DNA of 24,163 nt from Caldifarciminota bacterium. Lineage in GTDB: Bacteria; Hydrothermota; Tepidihabitantia; Tepidihabitantales; JAOUPE01. This document shows positions 1 through 7,015 of the stretch, in pieces. The stretch lies in the NCBI GenBank assembly GCA_029880025.1, contig JAOUPE010000003.1, forward strand, positions 1 through 24,163. Direction: 5' to 3'. The position numbers and the translations under genes are program-made. How positions within the stretch are numbered: the stretch's first letter is position 1; each line of letters opens with the position of its first letter. The notes under the pieces are model-generated. The model was not told where the DNA came from and searched no databases. It saw only the letters and a program-made list of their open reading frames with translations.

Positions 1-951
1 TCCTTTGTCGACATAGCTGTGAGCCTCGGCAATCTGTTCCAACGGATAGCGTCTATCTATGACTGCTTTTATCTTCCCTGCTTCAATAAGCTCTTTGATG
101 AAAAGTAAATTTTCTTTTCTCTCGCATGCTAACCCACCCCCAAATATTACTTTCTTGCTGCCTATCACTGAAGTCCATAGCATTTGAATCAACTCTTTCA
201 GACCACCGGCGACTGCAAGATAGAATCCATTTTGCTTTAGCGAGTTTCTACAACCTGAAAACGATGTCTTGCCTACTACCGTGTCAAAAATAATATCATA
301 GGTCTCACCGCTTTGGGTAAAATCCTCTTTGGTGTAATCAATGACCTTATCGGCTCCCAGAGATTTCACCAATTCTAAATTCTTGGTACTGCATACCCCG
401 GTCACTTCTGCCCCAAAGTACTTGGCAAGTTGTACCGCATAAGTACCTACACTTCCAGAAGCGCCATTGATAAGAACTTTTTGTCCGCTCTGGATATTTC
501 CCTTATCTCTAAGGAAATACAATGCAGTTAATGCCCCACCAGGAACGGCGACGGCTTCCTCATAGGTCATATTGGTCGGTTTTATTGCCAGAGCCCTTTG
601 TTCAGGCAGACATTTGTACTCGGCATAAGCACCAACACCGTTACCGTCAATTCCAAAAACTTGGTCACCTTCTTTAAATAATCTTACATCTTTGCCTACT
701 GCTTCAATTTCTCCGGCTAGCTCAGTCCCTAATATGTGGTTTTTTGGTTTTCTAAGACCAAGCATTAATCGTGCTAAAAGTTCTAACCCGGGAGGGACAA
801 AGACAAAACCTCGAGCGTTCACGTCCCCTGTTGTTACTGTTGTCGCATATATTTTTACCAGTACTTCATTGTCTTTGGGAGCAGGTTTGGTTACCTCTTT
901 GAGTTGAAGAACATCCGGTGGTCCGTATTTTGTGTATACAATTGCTTTCAT
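1..951 (-). CDS. Zinc-free medium-chain dehydrogenase (NAD(P)-dependent alcohol dehydrogenase / quinone oxidoreductase type), 3' end cut by window
   Basis: The ATG at 951 opens a frame that stays open to base 1 (317 codons), so only a short C-terminus is missing; family members usually run about 325-335 residues. The protein begins MKAIVYTKYGPPDVL, the usual GroES-like N-terminus, has GTELAGEIEAVG at about 75-86, and a Rossmann nucleotide-binding loop INGASGSVGTYAVQLAK at about 161-177. I see no catalytic- or structural-zinc cysteine cluster, so it belongs with the zinc-free reductases. A Shine-Dalgarno-like AGGGGGAA precedes the ATG. It follows the DUF4386 gene by 30 bp on the same strand and is probably co-transcribed with it. 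It likely reduces or oxidises a small carbonyl, alcohol or enone with NAD(P)H in the cytoplasm; the substrate cannot be read from sequence. Confidence 0.9.
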   Translation of the reverse strand, partial: MKAIVYTKYGPPDVLQLKEVTKPAPKDNEVLVKIYATTVTTGDVNARGFVFVPPGLELLARLMLGLRKPKNHILGTELAGEIEAVGKDVRLFKEGDQVFGIDGNGVGAYAEYKCLPEQRALAIKPTNMTYEEAVAVPGGALTALYFLRDKGNIQSGQKVLINGASGSVGTYAVQLAKYFGAEVTGVCSTKNLELVKSLGADKVIDYTKEDFTQSGETYDIIFDTVVGKTSFSGCRNSLKQNGFYLAVAGGLKELIQMLWTSVIGSKKVIFGGGLACERKENLLFIKELIEAGKIKAVIDRRYPLEQIAEAHSYVDKG

Positions 952-981
952 AAGTATTCCCCCTAATTTACTTTGATTTGG

Positions 982-1686
982 TCATTTTGTCCCGTTTATA
1001 TCTGTTTTGGCAGAACCGGAAGCGATTGCAGATGAATTAAATCCTTTGACTATAAGCCACACCGCAAAAACCATTTCTTGCACGGCTATTGGATAAAATA
1101 AAATTTCAACGGGATTAGTGCCGAAGGACTGTAACAAATAATTTGCGAACACCAATGCGGCTCCAACAAGACCCCAACCTGATAACCATCGAGGAATGAG
1201 TTTTGATTGATATAATACAAAATTTAAAATCAGAGCAGATAGGGCAAAAGCAAGTCCTAACCCAAGCAAATAGGCCCAATCACCTGCTGCTAGTAACACA
1301 GTGCCCACGTTTTGATAATAGGAAGCATCAGGAGCTCCTGCCTTTACAAATTCCCGACTTAATGTCAATAGTGTTAGTGTGGTGATTGCATTAACAATAA
1401 AGAGTACGCCCTCAACAATCCTGGCACCAGCGTACCCGAGAGCTGAAGTTTCATTATGCTTTTTTAGAATTGGATATATCACAATCCCAATACCAGCAAC
1501 TGCAACGCTATCAATTAAGACAAGGAACGCTCCTATTATCACTTGGTTTTCATTTTCAGAAGCCTTAGTAAGATAATCTGAACTACCTAAAATTGGGCCC
1601 AAAAAAATAACACTAAGTGAGTATGCAACCGTCGCAGTTATAAATAATATCCCCACAATTATTGCGGTCTTTCTGTATGAGTTCAT
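982..1686 (-). CDS. DUF4386 family integral membrane protein
   Basis: This is a 234-residue hydrophobic protein with about six predicted membrane segments: about 7-30, 48-72, 84-110, 130-160, 168-188 and 196-214. The N-terminus MNSYRKTAIIVGILFI, the central ARIVEGVLFIVNAI and the later IPRWLSGWGLVGA match my memory of the DUF4386 family, which has no established biochemical role. The start is well supported: AAAGGAGAG sits about 6 nt before the ATG. It lies 42 bp after rsmA and 30 bp before the dehydrogenase gene on the same strand. Its presence downstream of metG-tatD-rsmA looks like an accessory pair added to a housekeeping operon. Family assignment is by recognition, not by search. Confidence 0.8.
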   Translation of the reverse strand: MNSYRKTAIIVGILFITATVAYSLSVIFLGPILGSSDYLTKASENENQVIIGAFLVLIDSVAVAGIGIVIYPILKKHNETSALGYAGARIVEGVLFIVNAITTLTLLTLSREFVKAGAPDASYYQNVGTVLLAAGDWAYLLGLGLAFALSALILNFVLYQSKLIPRWLSGWGLVGAALVFANYLLQSFGTNPVEILFYPIAVQEMVFAVWLIVKGFNSSAIASGSAKTDINGTK

Positions 1687-1728
1687 TTTTTCTCTCCTTT
1701 TATTTGTTATTATGTTCCAAAGTTATGA

Positions 1729-2520
1729 CTAAATTTCCCTAAGTTTTTCGCTGAGGGAAACGAATTCGGCTAAGGTTAAAGTTTCAGCCCGACGGGTCAT
1801 ATTAATACCAATTGTATTGCCTAATTCCTGTAATTCATTCTTATCAATTCCTAATGAAGAATTAAGGTTATTGAGAAGAGTCTTGCGGCGCTGGCTAAAT
1901 GCTGCCTTGACTACCTTAGTAAAGAATTCTTCATCCGGGATTTGAAATAATGGCTGCTCCCGTGCCTTTAATAATATAACCGTCGAAAAGATTTTGGGTT
2001 TTGGTTTGAAGAAAGAGGGTGGTATTGAGAATAGCTTTTGTACTTCGGTATGAAGGTTGAATATTACAGTAATCGCACCATATTCTTTTGTGCCGGGCTT
2101 GGCAAGTATCCGTGCCGCAAATTCCTTTTGCAGGGTAAGAACCGCCATTTTCCAGACCCAAAGATATTTTAAGAGTAAGAATAGAATTTGAGAGGAAATT
2201 GAATAAGGAACATTGCCAAGGATTTTGAGTTGTTTGAATCTTGAAAGGTCATATTTTAATATATCCTGATTGATGATTTCGATATTTTTATATCCAACAA
2301 ACTTTTCTTTAAGAATATCAGCCAATCTCTTATCAATCTCGACCGCATAAACTTGTTTTGCCTTTTGGGCAAGTCTTTCGGTAAGTATCCCTTTGCCCGA
2401 ACCGATTTCTAAGACTTCGTCTTCGGGAGTTAGATTTAAGGCATCGACTAATTGCTCAGCAATTGGCTGATAGGTCAAGAACGACTGACCAAGTTGTTTC
2501 TTAGGACGAAACTTTTTCAT
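1729..2520 (-). CDS. rsmA: 16S rRNA (adenine(1518)-N6/adenine(1519)-N6)-dimethyltransferase RsmA (KsgA)
   Basis: RsmA dimethylates two adjacent adenines in the 3'-terminal hairpin of 16S rRNA using S-adenosylmethionine, a late step of 30S assembly. The 263-residue length is typical. Visible signatures are the N-terminal KKQLGQSFL (about 8-15), SAM-binding motif I VLEIGSGKGILTERL (36-50), the acidic VEID (60-63), and the target-base motif GNVPYSISSQ (102-111), where the family usually has NLPY or NIPY. The C-terminal region has AAFSQRRKTLLNNL, the RNA-binding segment typical of KsgA. It follows tatD with 147 bp between, filled by a repeat element. The ATG at 2520 has no obvious Shine-Dalgarno, but the N-terminus matches the family. 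metG-tatD-ksgA is a recurrent neighbourhood in bacteria. Confidence 0.96.
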   Translation of the reverse strand: MKKFRPKKQLGQSFLTYQPIAEQLVDALNLTPEDEVLEIGSGKGILTERLAQKAKQVYAVEIDKRLADILKEKFVGYKNIEIINQDILKYDLSRFKQLKILGNVPYSISSQILFLLLKYLWVWKMAVLTLQKEFAARILAKPGTKEYGAITVIFNLHTEVQKLFSIPPSFFKPKPKIFSTVILLKAREQPLFQIPDEEFFTKVVKAAFSQRRKTLLNNLNSSLGIDKNELQELGNTIGINMTRRAETLTLAEFVSLSEKLREI

Positions 2521-2536
2521 TTAATACGGAATAATA

Positions 2537-2665
2537 ACCACGAAAACACGAAAGAAATATTGAAACCACGGATTAACACGAATATTAAAGACTTTTTAAC
2601 CACAGAGATATCAGAGAAAGTATTTTTTATTCTATCTGTGTTCATCTCTGTTTATCTGTGGTTAA
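2537..2665. repeat. Short-period ACCACAGAT-type repeat with imperfect inverted arms
   Basis: The gap between tatD and rsmA is filled by near-repeated words such as ACCACGAAAACACG, ACCACGGATTAACACG, ACCACAGAG and, inverted, TATCTGTG/CATCTCTG/TATCTGTGG. The arms TTAACCACAGA...CAGAGA (2596-2617) and TCTCTG...TCTGTGGTTAA (2645-2665) are reverse complements with a small internal mismatch, so transcripts can fold into a hairpin. The right arm reaches to within 3 bp of the tatD stop codon. Related words occur at 17457-17483 and inside ileS at 18840-18901. I see no coding content on either strand beyond chance frames. Confidence 0.75.
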
Positions 2666-2667
2666 GG

Positions 2668-3453
2668 TTAATCTTGTATCCCAAAACAGCGTTTGGCATT
2701 ATCGGTCGTAATTTGAGCAAGCGAAGAAAAATCTTTGTTTAAGATTTGAGCAATCGTCTGCAAAGTATATCGGACAAAGGCTGGTTCGTTTCTCTTACCG
2801 CGATTGGGGACAGGTGCCAGATAAGGCGCATCGGTCTCAATCATTAATCGGTCTAATGGCATCTGTTTTATCACCGATTTTAGTTTATTTCCATCATAGG
2901 TTATCGAACCGGAAATTGATATATAAAAACCTAATTTTATTGCTTCCTGGGCAAATGCTTCATCCCCGGAATAACAATGCAACACCCCTTTAAAATAACC
3001 ATTTTCTTTAAGGATTTTCATTGTCTGAGGATAAGCATCACGGATATGAATCACCATCGGCAAATTAAGTTCTTTTGCCAAATCAATCTGGGCGCGAAAC
3101 GCTCGTTCTTGATTCTCGGGCTTAGAATAATTTCTAAAGAAATCAAGCCCGGTTTCACCAATCGCCTTGACCCGATTATCTTTGCTTAGAATTTTGAATT
3201 CGGTAAGTTCAGACTCAGAAAATTTGTCCGCATCATGCGGATGAACTCCGATACTGCAATAGATTGAATCAAACTCGTGGCATAGCTTGAGACTATTTTT
3301 ACTGTCCGAACGATTTAAACCAGCGGTTAAAAGGTATTTGACACCAGTATCTTTAGCTCGATTGATTACCTCTTTTAAGTTTAAAGAATATGCCCGGTCG
3401 GTTAAATGACAATGAGAGTCAAAAAGAATTACATTCGATTTTGAACTAACCAC
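2668..3453 (-). CDS. tatD: TatD family metal-dependent DNase/hydrolase
   Basis: TatD-family enzymes are cytoplasmic TIM-barrel metallohydrolases acting on DNA 3' ends. The 261-residue protein carries the full ligand set: FDSHCHL with His14 and His16, GETGLDFF with Glu100, VIHIRDA with His136, LHCYSGD with His159, and ETDAPYLAP with Asp208. The start is odd. The only usable in-frame start after the upstream stop is GTG at 3453, which lies inside a 7-bp tandem repeat (3445-3479) and has no Shine-Dalgarno, so residues 1-3 are encoded by repeat DNA. Homologues usually start two or three residues before the FDSHCHL motif. It follows metG by 25 bp in the same operon. Confidence 0.94.
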   Translation of the reverse strand: MVSSKSNVILFDSHCHLTDRAYSLNLKEVINRAKDTGVKYLLTAGLNRSDSKNSLKLCHEFDSIYCSIGVHPHDADKFSESELTEFKILSKDNRVKAIGETGLDFFRNYSKPENQERAFRAQIDLAKELNLPMVIHIRDAYPQTMKILKENGYFKGVLHCYSGDEAFAQEAIKLGFYISISGSITYDGNKLKSVIKQMPLDRLMIETDAPYLAPVPNRGKRNEPAFVRYTLQTIAQILNKDFSSLAQITTDNAKRCFGIQD

Positions 3454-3479
3454 TAAAAACTAACAACTAAAAACTGACT
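3445..3479. repeat. Five-copy 7-bp tandem repeat (ACTAAMM) across the metG/tatD junction
   Basis: On the plus strand the units read ACTAACC, ACTAAAA, ACTAACA, ACTAAAA, ACTGACT, five head-to-tail 7-mers. They run from the first codons of tatD to the first base of the metG stop codon region. The array supplies the GTG start of tatD and replaces any ribosome binding site. This suggests repeat DNA expanded into the junction after the two genes were already adjacent. Confidence 0.8.
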
Positions 3480-5476
3480 TAAGATACCTGGCTGCCTGGA
3501 CTCAGTTCTTTATCGAGCGTCACTAACGAGATATTGTCGCCTTCGACTGTGGCTAAGAGCATACCGTGCGATTCGACACCACGAATCTTGGCTGGTGCCA
3601 GATTGGCAACAAGGATTATCGTCTTGCCAACCAAAGTTTCTGGTGGATAGACCATACCAATTCCCGCCACAATCTGACGCTTTTCCGTGCCTAAATCGAT
3701 ATTCATCTTTACTAACTTATCGGTGCCGGCTACTTTCTCAGCCGCAATAATCTTGGCAACCTTTAGTTCAATTTTCTTGAAATCATCAATTGTTATCTCC
3801 ATTTTCTTCTCCGTTTCTTTTTCTTGCTTTCTACCTAATTTTGCAACCTGGGCATCAATCTTACTTTTATCAATCTTCGGGAAGAGAACCTCAATCTTTT
3901 TTAACTCGTCGGGTAAGACCGGATTTTTTGCTTCATCCCAGGTCCGTTTATCTAAACCCAACATTGCCCGAATTTTATTAGTCGTAAATGGTATATACGG
4001 CTGTAATAAAATCTCTAAGCTTGATATTAATTTGGCACATACATTGATAGTCCGCTCACAATTCTTGGGATTTTCCTTAATCGCTTTCCAAGGAGTTTGA
4101 TAGTCGAAATACCGATTACCCAATGCTGGTAAGGTCATCGCCAGCCGTAATCCATCCTTAATCTGGAATTTTTCAATCAATTCACCCAAACTTTGGGTTG
4201 TTTTTTCGATTGTGGTTAAGACTTCATTATCTTCATTCCGATAATCAGTAGTCTTGGGAATCCGTCCTTTATAATTATTCTTGATGAACTGGGCAACCCG
4301 ATTAACAAAATTACCCAAAACGTCAGCCAACTCGTTATTATTCCGAGACCAGAAGTCATACCAGGTAAAATCAATGTCTCGATTTTCGGGTAGATTGGTC
4401 GCTAATGCGTATCGTAATGGGTCTGGTTCGAATTCCTTTAGATATTCTGGTAACCAGACTGCCCAATTTTCCGAAGTAGAAAGTTTTCTTCCTTCTAAAT
4501 TTAAGAACTCATTTGCTGGTATCTCCGAAGGTAAAAGGTAATCGCCGTGCGCCATTAACATTGCCGGCCAGACAATGGCATGGAAAACAATATTGTCCTT
4601 GCCGATAAAATGAATCATTCTGGTTTTATGGTCTAACCAATAGTCTTTCCAAGATTCAGGTTTGCCGATTCTTGCTGCCCATTCAATGGTTGAAGATATA
4701 TACCCAATCGGTGCATCAAACCAAACATACATCACCTTAGTCTGGGCTTCTTTTAAAGGTACTTTCACGCCCCAGGTTAAATCTCTGGTAATCGCTCGGT
4801 CTTCTAACCCTTGCGAGAACCAACCTTCACAGAATCTTTTTACATTATCCCTCCAGTTGGATTTCTCCGCAATCCAGGTTTCGAGGTTTTTCTGAAATCG
4901 GCTCAAGGCAAAGAACCAATGGGTCGTTTCTCTGCTTTCCGGAATACTGCCGCAAATTTTACATTTTGGCTCAATCAACAAGGATGCTTCGAGCCAACGA
5001 CCACAGACTTCACATTGGTCGCCCCGGGCACCGGCTTTGTGGCAATGCGGGCAGATGCCTTCGACATACCGGTCAGCCAGAAACATCTTGCAATTCGAAC
5101 AATAGAATTGTTTAATCGACTTTGGATAAATGTAGCCTTTTTTAAAAATTTTTAAAAAGAATGACTGGGCGGTATTGTGATGTAAAGTCAACGAGGTTCG
5201 TGAGAAATTGTCAAATTCAATACCAAACTGGGTAAAAGAATCTTTGATGCTTTTATAATATTTATCAACGATTTCTTGTGGGGATTTTTTTAGTAAATCG
5301 GCAGCAATCGTGATTGGGACTCCGTGTTCATCGGTGCCGCAGATAAATATAATATCGCGTTGTTTTGCTTTTTGATATCTAACATAAATATCGGCTGGTA
5401 AATAACAGCCGGCAAGATGACCGAGATGAATATCACCGTTAGCATAGGGCAATGCACTCGTGACTAAAATTTTCAT
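3479..5476 (-). CDS. metG: Methionyl-tRNA synthetase with C-terminal tRNA-binding (EMAP/Trbp111-like) domain
   Basis: MetG attaches methionine to initiator and elongator tRNA-Met. The class Ia signatures are SALPYANGDIHLGHL (HIGH motif at 17-20) and GRKLSTSENW near 330-337, a variant of KMSKS with threonine at the fourth position. Two zinc knuckles lie in the connective peptide, with cysteines at about 126/129/142/145 and 155/158/172/175. An anticodon-binding helical domain follows with KAIKENPKNCERTINV. After a charged linker (KQEKETEKKME), residues about 565-665 form a tRNA-binding OB fold with KIIAAEKVAGTDKLVKMNID and VANLAPAKIRGVESHGMLL. The 665-residue length suits the dimeric form. The ATG is 7 nt from a strong -10, so the mRNA is probably leaderless. 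It is first in an operon with tatD and rsmA. Confidence 0.97.
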   Translation of the reverse strand: MKILVTSALPYANGDIHLGHLAGCYLPADIYVRYQKAKQRDIIFICGTDEHGVPITIAADLLKKSPQEIVDKYYKSIKDSFTQFGIEFDNFSRTSLTLHHNTAQSFFLKIFKKGYIYPKSIKQFYCSNCKMFLADRYVEGICPHCHKAGARGDQCEVCGRWLEASLLIEPKCKICGSIPESRETTHWFFALSRFQKNLETWIAEKSNWRDNVKRFCEGWFSQGLEDRAITRDLTWGVKVPLKEAQTKVMYVWFDAPIGYISSTIEWAARIGKPESWKDYWLDHKTRMIHFIGKDNIVFHAIVWPAMLMAHGDYLLPSEIPANEFLNLEGRKLSTSENWAVWLPEYLKEFEPDPLRYALATNLPENRDIDFTWYDFWSRNNNELADVLGNFVNRVAQFIKNNYKGRIPKTTDYRNEDNEVLTTIEKTTQSLGELIEKFQIKDGLRLAMTLPALGNRYFDYQTPWKAIKENPKNCERTINVCAKLISSLEILLQPYIPFTTNKIRAMLGLDKRTWDEAKNPVLPDELKKIEVLFPKIDKSKIDAQVAKLGRKQEKETEKKMEITIDDFKKIELKVAKIIAAEKVAGTDKLVKMNIDLGTEKRQIVAGIGMVYPPETLVGKTIILVANLAPAKIRGVESHGMLLATVEGDNISLVTLDKELSPGSQVS

Positions 5477-5483
5477 GAATTTT

Positions 5484-5511
5484 AGAATACAGCTTTTTAA
5501 TCGGTTGTCAA
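5484..5511 (-). promoter_or_regulatory. Sigma-70-type promoter of metG, start codon at about +2
   Basis: On the minus strand TTGACA (5511-5506) is followed by exactly 16 bp and then TATTCT (5489-5484). Only 7 bp separate the -10 from the metG ATG (5476), so the expected +1 is at about 5477. That leaves no room for a ribosome binding site and implies a leaderless mRNA. Confidence 0.7.
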
Positions 5512-5570
5512 GGAGTTCTCAATTCCTATTGATGGCATGGTAAATGTTTAAGGCTTATTAAAATTTTATA

Positions 5571-5598
5571 TTGACAATTCCTATAAATAACTTAGTAT
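5571..5598 (+). promoter_or_regulatory. Sigma-70-type promoter of the 5627 gene
   Basis: TTGACA (5571-5576), a 16-bp spacer, then TAGTAT (5593-5598) gives an expected +1 near 5605. This sits past the upstream ATG at 5603 and supports translation from the ATG at 5627, which has AAGGAAG in front of it. The promoter is divergent from that of metG. Confidence 0.6.
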
Positions 5599-5626
5599 TT
5601 CAATGGCAGATTCGAAAGGAAGAATA

Positions 5627-6049
5627 ATGGCTCAGAGAGACACGCAAGAGCAGATAGAACATGATAATGTGATTACCGCATTAAAGAAAACCCTATTCAA
5701 ATACCCTAACGATAAATATCCTCAATTAAAGACCTTTGCCAATCACCCGATAAAAACTCATTATATTACCAACCATCAAGGTGGGCAGTTTTATCCTGAT
5801 TTAGTAGTCTTAGATGTTAGAAACGAAAGAGTGGTTATAACGGTCGAGGTCGAAACCATTAGTAGTATAAATGAGATTGAAGCTGCTCAGTGGAATGGGT
5901 TTGCTTCAATCTGTGAAAATTTTTATCTATTTTTTCCTCGGGGTTTTGCCAATAAAGTGAAAAAATTCTGTCAGAAGTTTTCCAGCATTCATTGTTATGA
6001 ATACTGGAAAGAAGATGACCGCTACCGGGTAGAACATATTACATTTTAG
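5627..6049 (+). CDS. Uncharacterised small protein with PD...ExE (diverged restriction-endonuclease-like) core
   Basis: I do not recognise a named family. The protein is 140 residues from the ATG at 5627; an in-frame ATG at 5603 would add eight residues but lies before the predicted +1 and has no ribosome binding site, whereas AAGGAAG precedes 5627. It is soluble and mixed alpha/beta with no membrane segment. The centre reads FYPDLVVLDVRNERVVITVE followed by VETISSINEIEAAQW. A strand ending in PD, a hairpin, then a strand with E-x-E resembles the PD-(D/E)xK nuclease core, but Glu stands where Lys is expected. After a helix with QW, a further strand (NFYLFFPRG) and a helix follow. It could be a diverged or inactive nuclease, or a DNA-binding relative. 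It is the only clearly intact plus-strand gene here and is monocistronic. Confidence 0.8.
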   Translation: MAQRDTQEQIEHDNVITALKKTLFKYPNDKYPQLKTFANHPIKTHYITNHQGGQFYPDLVVLDVRNERVVITVEVETISSINEIEAAQWNGFASICENFYLFFPRGFANKVKKFCQKFSSIHCYEYWKEDDRYRVEHITF

Positions 6050-6138
6050 CTTTTTATTAATCGGATGGGGTCAAGTAGGGTATTGGTCAGTAATGCATTA
6101 TTGTAATCTATTAGGTTGGGGAAAAAAATTTATAATTC

Positions 6139-6935
6139 TTAATGTAAAAATAAACCTAAATACCAGTTAATTAACGGCTGACCAAAGAAGAGCCCGATTA
6201 AACCACCAATTGCTAAAAACGGTCCAAAGGGAATTGGTTGCCCGGGTTTATTCCTTTTAAATACCCGCATTATTATACCATAATTACACCACATATCATC
6301 GCGGCGAAAATTGCCACAATAAGATTTTCCCATCCTAAAAAAGCACCAATCATTGCAGTTAATGGTAAATCACCCCAACCGACACCCTCTTTTTGGCTAA
6401 TACCCAAAGCGGCTCGAAATAGTCTCGCCAGAAAAAAACGCCAGAATGCCCAGGCAAAAAGGATAAATAATGCACCGAATAACATCCCAATAAAAGCATT
6501 TACCGTTTTCTCGGGTAAAAGAAAACTAGTGGTTAAACCCAATAACAAACCAGGTATCGTAACCCGGAAAGGCGCTATCTGATAATCGATATCGATAAAT
6601 GTAACGACAATTAAAAATCCGAGAAAGATAAGTGCGCGCATTAAAGAAACGGAAACCCCAAATTTGTAATAGGCAGCCGCAAATAGAATTGCGGTCAAAA
6701 GTTCCACTGCCGGATAACGTATCGATATTGATTTTCTACAATCACGGCACTTACCGGCAAGTAGAATATAACTCAATACCGGAATATTGTCATAAGGTTT
6801 TATTGGTTTTTTACAATTGGGACAATGTGAAGGCGGATGGATTAAAGATTTGCCTCTTGGTATGCGATAGATGCAAACGTTAAAGAAACTTCCAACCGCC
6901 AAACCGAATATAAATAGGATTATCGAAAATAACAT
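6139..6935 (-). pseudogene. pilD: Prepilin peptidase (type IV leader peptidase PilD), broken by a one-base frameshift near the C-terminus
   Basis: PilD is the inner-membrane aspartyl protease that cleaves prepilin leaders before the +1 residue and N-methylates it. The first frame (6935-6273, 220 residues) has GSFFNVCIYRIPRG, a cytoplasmic zinc site with Cys38/41/63/66, the catalytic Asp115 in TFIDIDYQ, and the second catalytic Asp189 in GVGWGDL. It then meets TAA at 6275-6273. The expected C-terminus, GQPIPFGPFLAIGGLIGLFF, continues in another frame to 6139. Adding one base around 6268-6281 joins the two into a protein of about 265 residues. Both catalytic aspartates lie before the break. A PD often following the first Asp motif is PF here. 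Either an assembly indel or a recent inactivating mutation explains it. It lies 80 bp after pilT, at the end of the pilus operon. Confidence 0.88.
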
Positions 6936-7015
6936 TCAGAAAGATTTTAGCTGGTTTTAATGTTTAGATTCGTTGGAAATTTTCAATCGGGGAGAACTTG
7001 GCGATAGGATGCTTA

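Noticed and set aside
2452..2742. 96-codon plus-strand frame across the tatD-rsmA gap
   Set aside because: It overlaps the 5' end of rsmA and the 3' end of tatD in antisense and its middle is repeat DNA (TTEISEKVFFILSVFISVYL). No ribosome binding site and no family resemblance.
3687..4100. 137-codon plus-strand frame antisense to metG
   Set aside because: It lies wholly within the well-supported metG. Its Phe/Ser/Leu-rich composition is the usual mirror of a Lys/Glu-rich gene.
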